5,614 bases of DNA from S144-45 sp015494035 (GCA_027057345.1 JALUIX010000012.1:1-5614), one strand, 5' to 3'. Shown: positions 1 to 5,229, counted from the first letter of the stretch. The notes: generated from the letters alone by a model not told the origin. Numbers and translations are program-made.

Positions 1-63
1 ACCTTCTCAACTCCCGGCAAAACGCTCCGGAGAGTCTCCCTGTTAAGGCCGTTTGCCTCAACT
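1..63 (-). promoter_or_regulatory. Structured 5' leader of an unseen gene beyond the left edge (candidate)
   Basis: This is the first stretch transcribed from the consensus promoter at 72-99, and it has no credible start codon with a ribosome site. On the minus strand GGCAAACG (57-50) can pair with CGTTTTGCC (24-16) with one bulged base. That stem encloses a short GGAG/CTCC hairpin around 39-29. The heptamer AGTTGAG occurs on both sides of the structure, near 64-58 and 13-7. A strong promoter followed by a folded leader fits a highly expressed gene such as a ribosomal-protein or stable-RNA operon, but I do not recognise a specific leader family and the gene lies outside the window. The pairing is visible; the regulatory role is inferred. 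Confidence 0.3.
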
Positions 64-71
64 GGAAAGCC

Positions 72-99
72 ATTATATCAAACAAATCGAATATGTCAA
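72..99 (-). promoter_or_regulatory. Perfect-consensus sigma-70 promoter reading out of the left edge
   Basis: On the minus strand TTGACA (99-94) and TATAAT (77-72) are both exact consensus hexamers, separated by 16 bp. The flanks are AT-rich. Transcription would start near 65-63 and proceed to lower coordinates, away from the hydrolase gene and off the window. A double-perfect promoter is rare and suggests very strong expression, as for translation-machinery genes, or strong expression limited by a regulator or by the leader structure just downstream. Confidence 0.85.
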
Positions 100-141
100 C
101 ACTTTTATTCGTTTTTTTAGAAGAAAGTCGAAAACCCTCCC

Positions 142-189
142 AAAAAAACCCATCAAACCGGCAAAAAACACTCTATACAGGCCGGTTTG
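142..189 (-). terminator. Possible rho-independent terminator after the hydrolase operon
   Basis: CAAACCGGC and GCCGGTTTG form a perfect 9-bp stem (189-181 with 162-154 on the minus strand). The loop is 18 nt and itself contains six T. Seven consecutive T follow at 148-142, after a 5-nt gap (ATGGG). The stem lies about 90 nt beyond the hydrolase stop codon, so it could end the yadG-yadH-hydrolase transcript. The large loop and the gap before the U-run make it a poor terminator; it could instead be a protein-binding inverted repeat. Confidence 0.35.
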
Positions 190-205
190 TGTGTCAACAA
201 CGGCT

Positions 206-233
206 ATTATACACAGATAATAGATTGATACAA
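206..233 (-). promoter_or_regulatory. Candidate promoter overlapping a 7-bp palindrome
   Basis: On the minus strand TTGTAT (233-228) and an exact TATAAT (211-206) are spaced by 16 bp, giving a predicted start near 199. The -10 box lies inside the palindrome CTATTAT-acacag-ATAATAG (204-223), which could be an operator or a chance AT-rich hairpin. Transcription would pass through the 154-189 inverted repeat and then meet the stronger promoter at 72-99. It may be an upstream promoter for the unseen left-hand gene, or may make a short RNA ending at the T-run near 142. Confidence 0.35.
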
Positions 234-276
234 CGGTTTTGTCCTGTTTTATTGAATTCTGTTCGCAACCTTTGCC

Positions 277-1710
277 TTAGCTCTTGCCTCGCTTCCTGGC
301 TCGGCTGCTCTTTTCCGAGTTGTTGGGTTGCCCAATCGACTCAAGGAACACCTTGAGCAGACCTTCGGCTGTGCCAAAGGCGGCATTTTCATCAATAAGT
401 TTTTGCGTGTTGTTCAAGCCCATCACAACGCAGTAAGGCTCGCCCCGGGCGGGCTTCAACAGGTAATTCAGTTGCAAAACCCCTGGCTCACTGCCGCCTT
501 TGAAACCGGCATATGCCAACGGCTCCTGCTCCACTGGCAATAAGGGCGTGTTCAAGGCGAGAATGGCTTTGGCTGTAGCTGATGCCGTTTGCTCAAAGCG
601 CAGCAGGCTATTGCACATTTCCCGCGGTGAAGCAAACCATTCAATGCGCTGTATGTGTTTCGGCTGACGCCAATAGGCCAGCTTCAGTAACAACGCAGAA
701 AGGTTCAATGCGGGCAAGTTCGTGAGCATTTTCTCCCGCTCCCTGCGATTGCCTTGTTGCCACCGCCCTGCCTGTTTATCTGAGTACATGGCCCGGATCA
801 GAAACAGTTCGCGTGTGGTAAGCAACGGCTGGTTGTCAAAACGGGTCAACCTGTGGGTAAGCAGAAACTGTTCAATATTTTTTCGCCCAAGCAGATGAAT
901 CAAGTGATCCGTCGCGGTATTGTCACTGATGCTAATCATGTTTTGCGCCAGCTGTTTGATGCTGACCAAGGTTCCTTCCGGCAGTTTATGCATTTCGCCA
1001 GAAGGCAGTGATTTGTAATGCTCCTTGATTGGCACTTCAGTGTGCCAGTGCAGTTCACCGTGGCGGATTTTTTCATCCAAGGCCATCAGCACCCAGAGTT
1101 TAAAAGCCGAACCCAGGGCGTGTTTTGCTTCCGGGTTGATGGCCAGCAGGTCATTTTTGCCCGTACTGATAAGGAGTGATGCGATGGCATTGGCCGACTC
1201 CTTGCCAGTGTCCGGTTGTGGTTCTTCAGCCGGCGCATGAGCCCTGACCAGTGCCTGCCAGGCGTTGGCGGCTTGCTTCAATGAGGAAAACTGCGGCACC
1301 CGATTCGCTTCACCCAGCGCCATCAGGCCGGTGATGACAGAGGTGGAAGGATCTACCGCCAGAGAGAATCGTAATTCCTTGTTTTTGGCGTGACGCGTCA
1401 AAATGCGTCCACTGTGATCGTTGCGCTTTTGTTTGAAGTACCAGCCTTGGCACGGCCCATACTGGCGCCTGACCTTTGCCAGAATGGAATCAAGAGCCGC
1501 CTTGGGCACGGCTTTTTTGAACTCGGCGGAAAAATGCGTTTCGTAGTCAATGGCCCGGCCAGCCGACACGCTGTCACACACGTACTGGCTTTGCTCAGCC
1601 AATGCACCCGCATTGGCATGCATGGCAAAACTGACACTGCTGGCACTCATGCCCACCAGTCCGAACAACAGACAGGCCATGGTGTGAATGGTGCGGCAAG
1701 CCGAAGTCAT
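277..1710 (-). CDS. Secreted serine hydrolase, class A beta-lactamase fold with Orf12-type N-terminal domain
   Basis: A 477-residue protein with an N-terminal signal peptide: a hydrophobic core at about residues 11-29, with probable cleavage after SFA. Residues about 45-140 resemble the small alpha+beta N-terminal domain that precedes the hydrolase domain in Orf12-like proteins of the clavulanate cluster (FSAEFKKAVP..., QYGPCQGW). The C-terminal domain carries the beta-lactamase/DD-peptidase motifs in order: SxxK as S201-A-F-K204, SDN at 262-264, and a KTG-like triad K404-G-G. I could not assign a class A omega-loop Glu, so penicillinase activity is doubtful; esterase or peptidase-like activity is equally possible. 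It probably acts in the periplasm. A basic tail (SSRARKRGKS) ends the protein. The ATG at 1710 is used; a TTG at 1716 overlaps the upstream stop as TTGA and would add two residues. No strong ribosome site is seen, so translation is probably coupled to the permease gene. Confidence 0.85.
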   Translation of the reverse strand: MTSACRTIHTMACLLFGLVGMSASSVSFAMHANAGALAEQSQYVCDSVSAGRAIDYETHFSAEFKKAVPKAALDSILAKVRRQYGPCQGWYFKQKRNDHSGRILTRHAKNKELRFSLAVDPSTSVITGLMALGEANRVPQFSSLKQAANAWQALVRAHAPAEEPQPDTGKESANAIASLLISTGKNDLLAINPEAKHALGSAFKLWVLMALDEKIRHGELHWHTEVPIKEHYKSLPSGEMHKLPEGTLVSIKQLAQNMISISDNTATDHLIHLLGRKNIEQFLLTHRLTRFDNQPLLTTRELFLIRAMYSDKQAGRWQQGNRREREKMLTNLPALNLSALLLKLAYWRQPKHIQRIEWFASPREMCNSLLRFEQTASATAKAILALNTPLLPVEQEPLAYAGFKGGSEPGVLQLNYLLKPARGEPYCVVMGLNNTQKLIDENAAFGTAEGLLKVFLESIGQPNNSEKSSRARKRGKS

Positions 1711-1712
1711 GC

Positions 1713-2495
1713 TCAACTGCGCAAGCCAATGCCCTTGTGCAGGATATACAGGGAAATGCTGCCGAGAATGGCAATAAAAACGAAAATGATAACGTACGCC
1801 ACCCGAATATCAATGTCCGATACGCCCAGAAACCCGTAACGGAAGGCGTTGACCATATAGAGAATCGGGTTGAACTTGGACACCTGCTGCCAGAATTCCG
1901 GCAACATATTGATGGAATAAAACACGCCGGCCAGGTAAGTCAGCGGGGTCAGAATGAAAGTGGGGACAATGGCAATGTCATCAAACTTTTTGGCAAAAGC
2001 GGCGTTGATAAAACCGGCCAGTGAAAAAACAATAGAGGTGAGCACCGCCGTGGTCAGCACAATCCAGATGTTATGGATCTGAATGTGGGAAAAGAACATC
2101 GCAATCATGGAAACAATCAGCCCCACCATCAGGCCGCGCGACAGCGAACCGGCGATATAACCACCCAAAATGGCGGCATTGGGCATGGGGGAAACCAGAA
2201 GTTCCTCAATGTGACGGCCAAACTTCGAACCAAAAAACGAGGACACCATGTTGCCATAGGAATTGGTGATAACAGACATCATAACCAGCCCCGGCACAAT
2301 AAAAGCCATGTAATCAAAACCACCCATCTGACCGATGCGCTTGCCGATCAGGCTGCCAAAAATCACAAAATAGAGCGTCATGGTGATGGCCGGGGGCAAC
2401 AGGGTTTGTGGCCAGATGCGAAGAATGCGGTTGACCTCTTTGCGAACCAGAGTCCAGAACCCCACCCAGGCGGCTTTGCGTTGTACGGCATTCAT
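1713..2495 (-). CDS. yadH: ABC-2 type transporter permease, YadH-like
   Basis: A 260-residue integral membrane protein, close in length to E. coli YadH (about 256). About six hydrophobic segments are visible, near residues 31-50, 63-81, 108-134, 143-165, 176-196 and 231-253. Family features include the cytoplasmic loop with EELLVSPMPNAAILGGY (97-113) and the conserved KKFDDIAIVPTFILTPLTYLAGVFY block (169-193) typical of ABC-2 exporters. It forms the channel of a transporter energised by the adjacent ATPase; the substrate of the YadGH group is not established. Its ATG overlaps the ATPase stop by four bases (ATGA), so translation is coupled. A strong purine-rich ribosome site, GGGAGAGG, lies at 2507-2500 and supports this start. 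The stop codon is within six bases of the hydrolase start. Confidence 0.95.
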   Translation of the reverse strand: MNAVQRKAAWVGFWTLVRKEVNRILRIWPQTLLPPAITMTLYFVIFGSLIGKRIGQMGGFDYMAFIVPGLVMMSVITNSYGNMVSSFFGSKFGRHIEELLVSPMPNAAILGGYIAGSLSRGLMVGLIVSMIAMFFSHIQIHNIWIVLTTAVLTSIVFSLAGFINAAFAKKFDDIAIVPTFILTPLTYLAGVFYSINMLPEFWQQVSKFNPILYMVNAFRYGFLGVSDIDIRVAYVIIFVFIAILGSISLYILHKGIGLRS

Positions 2496-3490
2496 GAAGC
2501 CTCTCCCGTTGTGGTTGACCCGGATGAGTGTGAAGCCTCCTTCACGTGCCCGATGGATTGTTCCGAGGTTGAGGGCAATGAAGGGTTCTGAGTCATTTTC
2601 AAAAACAGCTCCTCCAGACGGTTGGCCTTGTTGCGCATGGAAAGCACCCGGTAACCGTGGGTGTCCAGCAATTTGAACACGCCATTCAGGGCGCGGCTCT
2701 TGGGCACATCCACTTCAATGGAATGGTCATCCAGCAAGCGCGCATCAAGTGCCTGCAAAAGCGACTCATCCGGTTCACGGTCCAGATCAAAGATAAAGGT
2801 TTCCACATCCAGCGTCGACAATAACTGCTTGATGGTGGTGTTGCGAATGATTTCCCCGTGGTCGATGATGGCAACGTTCTTGCACAGTTGCTCGGCCTCT
2901 TCCAGGTAATGGGTGGTCAGGATGACCGTGGTGCCAGCGGCATTGATCTGGCGCACAAAATCCCACATGGAGCGGCGGATCTCGATATCAACACCGGCTG
3001 TGGGCTCGTCCAGGATCAACAACCGCGGTTCGTTCATCATGGCCCGCGCAATCATCAGACGCCGTTTCATGCCACCAGAGAGGCTGCGCGAGATCACGTC
3101 GCGCTTGTCCCACAGGCTCAGCTGTTTAAGGTATTTCTCGGCCCGCTTGATGGCTTCGGCACGCGGCACCCCGTAATAGCCGGCCTGATTGACGCAAATA
3201 TCGAAAGGCTTCTCGAACATGTTGAAATTGAATTCCTGCGGCACAATGCCGATGCTGGCCTTGACCAGGGCACGGTCGCTGACCAGATCATGGCCAAAAA
3301 CCTTGACCTCACCTTCGGTCAGGTTGACCAGGGAAGAAATGATGCCAATGAGGGTTGATTTACCGGCGCCATTGGGGCCCAGCAGGGCGAAAATCTCTCC
3401 GGCATCAACATCCAGGTCAATGCCTTTCAGGGCGACCGTCCCGTTGGCGTAGGTTTTTTTCAGGTTGCGCACCTGCAGGGCTTTGTTCAT
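2492..3490 (-). CDS. yadG: ABC transporter ATP-binding protein, YadG-like
   Basis: A 332-residue cytoplasmic ATPase with a complete nucleotide-binding domain. It has Walker A GPNGAGKST (38-46), a Q-loop Gln at 85, the signature SLSGGMKRR (136-144), Walker B LLILDEP (157-163), the D-loop AGVD (165-168) and the switch His at 194. It pairs with the next gene's permease to form an exporter of the YadGH/DrrAB type. It is about 24 residues longer than E. coli YadG (308); the excess is a Ser/Thr/Gly-rich C-terminal tail (about 302-332) that looks disordered. The ATG at 3490 is preceded by GAGGA at 3501-3497 with 6-nt spacing, which supports this start. It is the first gene of a three-gene operon and is served by the promoter at 3532-3560. 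Confidence 0.95.
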   Translation of the reverse strand: MNKALQVRNLKKTYANGTVALKGIDLDVDAGEIFALLGPNGAGKSTLIGIISSLVNLTEGEVKVFGHDLVSDRALVKASIGIVPQEFNFNMFEKPFDICVNQAGYYGVPRAEAIKRAEKYLKQLSLWDKRDVISRSLSGGMKRRLMIARAMMNEPRLLILDEPTAGVDIEIRRSMWDFVRQINAAGTTVILTTHYLEEAEQLCKNVAIIDHGEIIRNTTIKQLLSTLDVETFIFDLDREPDESLLQALDARLLDDHSIEVDVPKSRALNGVFKLLDTHGYRVLSMRNKANRLEELFLKMTQNPSLPSTSEQSIGHVKEASHSSGSTTTGEAS

Positions 3491-3531
3491 GCGGGGTCCT
3501 CGTCTCGCTTCGATGTGTCTCCTGGCGCTCG

Positions 3532-3560
3532 ATTATCCGGTGCTTTGCGGGGCATGTCCA
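3532..3560 (-). promoter_or_regulatory. Promoter of the yadG-yadH-hydrolase operon
   Basis: On the minus strand TGGACA (3560-3555, five of six consensus) and GATAAT (3537-3532, five of six) are separated by exactly 17 bp. The predicted start is near 3525, giving a leader of about 35 nt to the yadG ATG. The -35 box directly abuts the CTAG that bounds the palindromic element at 3561, so sequences upstream of -35 come from that element. Confidence 0.7.
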
Positions 3561-3729
3561 CTAGAGAACCTCTGATCGAATCGTGACACGGCATCTTGTG
3601 GCGTAAAATCGTCCATTTCTGTGTTGCAAACCTTCGCAATAGCCTTGCTATTACGTGCGGTTTGCGCCTTGAACTGAGCAATTTTACATGACAACCTGCT
3701 CGCGCCAGATTCAATCAGCGTTTCCCTAG
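3561..3729. mobile_element. 169-bp palindromic element with CTAG borders, probable MITE
   Basis: The left half read rightward and the right half read on the other strand align in register around base 3645. The outer 20 bases compare as CTAGAGAACCTCTGATCGAA and CTAGGGAAACGCTGATTGAA. GTAAAAT at 3603-3609 mirrors ATTTTAC at 3681-3687, GCAAACC mirrors GGTTTGC, and the centre is AATAGC-ctt-GCTATT (3638-3652). Similarity stops abruptly outside 3561 and 3729. CTAG at both borders fits the YTAR target duplication known for IS5-group elements, which would make the mobile part 3565-3725. No transposase is encoded. I read it as a non-autonomous miniature inverted-repeat element, now somewhat diverged between its arms. 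It could also be expressed as a long hairpin RNA. The palindrome is seen; the IS5 link is inferred. Confidence 0.75.
3636..3654. repeat. Central hairpin of the palindromic element
   Basis: GCAATAGC (3636-3643) and GCTATTAC (3647-3654) pair at seven of eight positions around a 3-nt centre. This is the tip of the larger palindrome. If transcribed it would cap a very long hairpin. Confidence 0.7.
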
Positions 3730-3783
3730 CAATCCAGCCATTCTGACAGGCGTATTTTGTCGATAGAGGTAAAACACAAAAGA

Positions 3784-3807
3784 AAACGGCCGGAGAACCG
3801 GCCGTTT
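3784..3807 (-). terminator. Rho-independent terminator of the downstream small RNA
   Basis: AAACGGCCGG and CCGGCCGTTT form a perfect 10-bp, GC-rich stem with a four-base loop (3794-3797). On the minus strand it is followed by TCTTTTG, continuing the T-rich side of the stem. The only unit that reads into it is the candidate RNA starting near 3930. Confidence 0.8.
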
Positions 3808-3818
3808 CCAGGGGGGAT

Positions 3819-3875
3819 GGACAGATTGCTCTGTCCGATTGCCAGCCAGTAGAGGGGGGGTTACTGACTGGCAAT
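3819..3875 (-). repeat. Two adjacent hairpins, one with a seven-C loop
   Basis: Hairpin A is ATTGCCAGCCAGTA (3838-3851) against TACTGACTGGCAAT (3862-3875), 13 of 14 paired, with a 10-base loop that holds seven C on the minus strand. Hairpin B is GGACAG/CTGTCC (3819-3836) with a 6-base loop. In an alternative fold TCCA/TGGA (3807-3810 and 3818-3821) would put the TCCCCCC segment into its own small loop. Confidence 0.7.
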
Positions 3876-3936
3876 GCATGCAATTGGCTTCCTGCCAGTT
3901 GCGTTGTGCTTGTGTCCCGATTCATCAGGAACCGCT

Positions 3937-3964
3937 AATATAACGGTGAAATCAGAAAATTCAA
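3937..3964 (-). promoter_or_regulatory. Promoter of the downstream small RNA
   Basis: On the minus strand TTGAAT (3964-3959, four of six) and TATATT (3942-3937, five of six) are spaced by 16 bp, giving a start near 3930. It lies immediately after the terminator-like structure of lpxL, so the RNA downstream is an independent transcription unit. Confidence 0.6.
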
Positions 3965-3967
3965 GAG

Positions 3968-4006
3968 AAAAAAGAAAAACAATTGTGTTGGTGCCTCCAG
4001 GCCCAA
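3968..4006 (-). terminator. Probable terminator of lpxL
   Basis: On the minus strand TTGGGCC-TGGA-GGC(A)CCAA (4006-3988) forms a seven-pair hairpin with one bulged A. After about eight bases comes the T-rich tract TTTTTCTTTTTT (3979-3968). The gap between stem and tract is longer than usual, so efficiency is uncertain, but its position fits the end of the lpxL message. Confidence 0.5.
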
Positions 4007-4061
4007 TGGGACAACACGCCACGAAAACGCACCATTTGGGGATTTTTCGGACACCTTTATC

Positions 4062-4083
4062 CAGGATAATTTCAGGATAATTT
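4062..4083. repeat. Exact 11-bp tandem repeat at the lpxL stop codon
   Basis: CAGGATAATTT occurs twice head-to-tail (4062-4072 and 4073-4083), and the second copy overlaps the lpxL stop codon. The outer copy also forms the short palindrome TTATCC-a-GGATAA (4057-4069). It may be a replication-slippage duplication. Confidence 0.8.
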
Positions 4084-5026
4084 ATTGGTAGGGATCGGGC
4101 AAGCCTTCGGGACGGGTTTTGAACCGTTTATGGATCCACAGGTACTGAGCCGGTGCTTCCTTGACCATCTGCTCCAGTCCCTGATTGACGCGCCGCGTAT
4201 CGGCCACCGCGTCGCGGCTGGGAAAATCATCCATGGCCGGGGAAATGCGCAATTGATACCAGGGCGATTTGTCCAGGCGTTTGACCGAAAAGAAATGCAC
4301 CGCACAACCGCTGAGGCGGGCCAACTGGTGCGTGGCCGTGATGGTGGATGCGGGCTGACCGAAAAATGGCACAAACACCGAGTTGCCGCGACGGTAATCC
4401 TGATCTGGCGCATACCACACCACACCGCCTTTTTTCAGGTAACGAATAATGCCCCGCAACTCATCCCGTTTGAACATGGCATCGCCATAAGCCAGACGCG
4501 CCTTCAGCACCTGCTGCTCAATAAAGCCCTGTTTGTGCGGGCGATAGACAGCCGCCATTCGAAGCTGCTTGCCAAGCAGTTTGCCGCCCATGTCCAGGGC
4601 CGTAAAGTGGCCGGACACCAATAACACGCCCCGACCCTGCTGCTGACTACGGTGTATGTGCTCCAACCCTTCTATGCGCACCTGTTTTTCAAATCGCCTG
4701 GTGTTCCCCCAGAAAGCACGAAGAGTCTGTGTCAGCATCTGGCCGAGTTCATCAAAATGCTGTTTGAGCAGCGCTTCGCGATCAGTCTCTGGCAGGTCGG
4801 GGAAGCACAAAGCCAGGTTGGTGCGAGCCACCCGGACGCGAGATGGCAGCCCTTTTCTGGCCAGCCGGCCAATGCCTTTGCCAAGCGTGCGCTGTAGCCC
4901 GTGTGGCAACAGGGCCAGCAAACGCACCAAAGCAAACAACAGCCACTGGCCCACCCGGCCCAGGCCGGCCAATAGCGTACGCAAAGCGGCAACGATGGGA
5001 TTCGAGGACTTCTTCATGCGGGGCAT
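4082..5026 (-). CDS. lpxL: Lipid A biosynthesis lauroyl acyltransferase family (LpxL/HtrB-like)
   Basis: A 314-residue inner-membrane acyltransferase, close to E. coli LpxL (306). It should transfer an acyl chain from acyl-ACP to the primary acyl chains of Kdo-lipid A in the late Raetz pathway, on the cytoplasmic face. An N-terminal hydrophobic anchor spans about residues 26-41. The catalytic HX4D motif is H140-FTAL-D145, followed by YRP (161-163), VVWYAPDQDYRRGNSVFVPF (202-221), and the C-terminal block WIHKRFKTRPEG (297-308). The YAPDxDY block and the ending match LpxL more closely than LpxM, but acyl specificity (C12, C14 or other) cannot be read from the sequence. The ATG at 5026 is used; an in-frame ATG at 5017 would remove three residues, and neither has a clear ribosome site. 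It is apparently a single-gene unit between two C-rich hairpin RNAs, and the upstream terminator ends only 27 nt before the start. Confidence 0.93.
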   Translation of the reverse strand: MPRMKKSSNPIVAALRTLLAGLGRVGQWLLFALVRLLALLPHGLQRTLGKGIGRLARKGLPSRVRVARTNLALCFPDLPETDREALLKQHFDELGQMLTQTLRAFWGNTRRFEKQVRIEGLEHIHRSQQQGRGVLLVSGHFTALDMGGKLLGKQLRMAAVYRPHKQGFIEQQVLKARLAYGDAMFKRDELRGIIRYLKKGGVVWYAPDQDYRRGNSVFVPFFGQPASTITATHQLARLSGCAVHFFSVKRLDKSPWYQLRISPAMDDFPSRDAVADTRRVNQGLEQMVKEAPAQYLWIHKRFKTRPEGLPDPYQ

Positions 5027-5053
5027 AATACCGTGTCTGGATAAATTTCAGGC

Positions 5054-5094
5054 AAAAAAAATCCGGTGGCAAAAGGGGAGAAAAGCCACCGGAT
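5054..5094 (-). terminator. Strong rho-independent terminator before lpxL
   Basis: ATCCGGTGGC and GCCACCGGAT (5061-5070 and 5085-5094) form a perfect 10-bp stem, followed directly by eight T on the minus strand (5061-5054). The 14-base loop holds CTCCCC between two T4 runs. It ends 27 nt upstream of the lpxL ATG, too little room for an obvious separate promoter, so lpxL may depend on read-through or on a promoter inside this RNA. Confidence 0.88.
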
Positions 5095-5193
5095 AATCAA
5101 ATTGGCTGGAATGGTTGGGGAAAACCAATCCAATCGGCTCATCCATAAAAAGGGGGGATGGATGAACCTCAGTCGACAAGGGGGAATCGACTT
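5054..5193 (-). ncRNA. Candidate RNA with four C-rich-loop hairpins, upstream of lpxL
   Basis: About 140 nt folds on the minus strand into four successive hairpins. H1 (5192-5171) pairs AGTCGA with TCGACT and has the loop TTCCCCCTTG. H2 (5165-5139) has an 8-bp stem and the loop CCCCCCTTTTT. H3 (5131-5108) has eight of nine bases paired and the loop TTCCCC. H4 (5094-5061) has a 10-bp stem and the loop TTTTCTCCCCTTTT, followed by eight T. Every loop shows at least four consecutive C, which stem-forming chance does not explain. No reading frame here looks like a protein. It may be a trans-acting base-pairing RNA of the C-rich-loop kind (compare sX13), or a terminator-attenuated leader of lpxL. 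Structure and strand are seen; function is inferred. Confidence 0.65.
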
Positions 5194-5200
5194 GCTGTAT

Positions 5201-5229
5201 ATGACATCATGAAATTCGGCAAAGTTCAA
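5201..5229 (-). promoter_or_regulatory. Candidate promoter of the upstream C-rich RNA
   Basis: On the minus strand TTGAAC (5229-5224, four of six) and TGTCAT (5206-5201, four of six) are spaced by exactly 17 bp. The predicted start is at 5194-5192, just at the first base of hairpin H1. A competing reading uses TTGCCG (5222-5217) and TATACA (5201-5196) at 15 bp. The TTGAA -35 core is shared with the promoter of the downstream RNA. Confidence 0.4.

Larger units (their letters stand above)
3778..3930 (-). ncRNA. Candidate small RNA with C-rich loop, downstream of lpxL
   Basis: A transcript of about 150 nt is bounded by a promoter (3937-3964) and an intrinsic terminator (3784-3807) on the same strand. 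On the minus strand the first strong hairpin (3875-3838) has a 14-bp stem with a single C-A mismatch and the loop ACCCCCCCTC. A second hairpin pairs GGACAG with CTGTCC (3836-3831 with 3824-3819). It is followed by an unpaired C-rich linker, ATCCCCCCTGG, and then the terminator stem. No coding sequence with a ribosome site fits; a long open frame over this region (3925-3533) runs straight through the terminator and the palindromic element. C-rich single-stranded loops are known in base-pairing small RNAs such as Xanthomonas sX13, where they target G-rich ribosome sites. That role here is inference. The strand is set by the terminator U-run. Confidence 0.6.

Noticed and set aside
169..197. TTGACA (197-192, minus) as a -35 box with TATAGA as -10
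   Set aside because: The spacing is only 14 bp; the nearby TTGTAT/TATAAT pair at 16 bp is better.
93..356. 87-codon plus-strand frame at the left edge
   Set aside because: It crosses the consensus minus-strand promoter and the 3' end of the hydrolase gene, and its composition looks random.
1390..1839. 149-codon plus-strand frame antisense to the hydrolase and permease genes
   Set aside because: It is a shadow of two well-supported minus-strand genes with clear family motifs.
3487..3714. 75-codon minus frame overlapping the yadG start
   Set aside because: It lies almost wholly within the palindromic element and the yadG promoter region and has a low-complexity basic composition.
3533..3925. 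130-codon open frame on the minus strand between lpxL and yadG
   Set aside because: It lacks a ribosome site, runs through the 10-bp terminator and most of the palindromic element, and its translation has no domain-like pattern.
5054..5193. Plus-strand reading as a CsrA/RsmA sponge with GGA in loops
   Set aside because: Several plus-strand loops contain GGGGA, but both terminators with U-runs and both promoters point to the minus strand, where the loops are C-rich.
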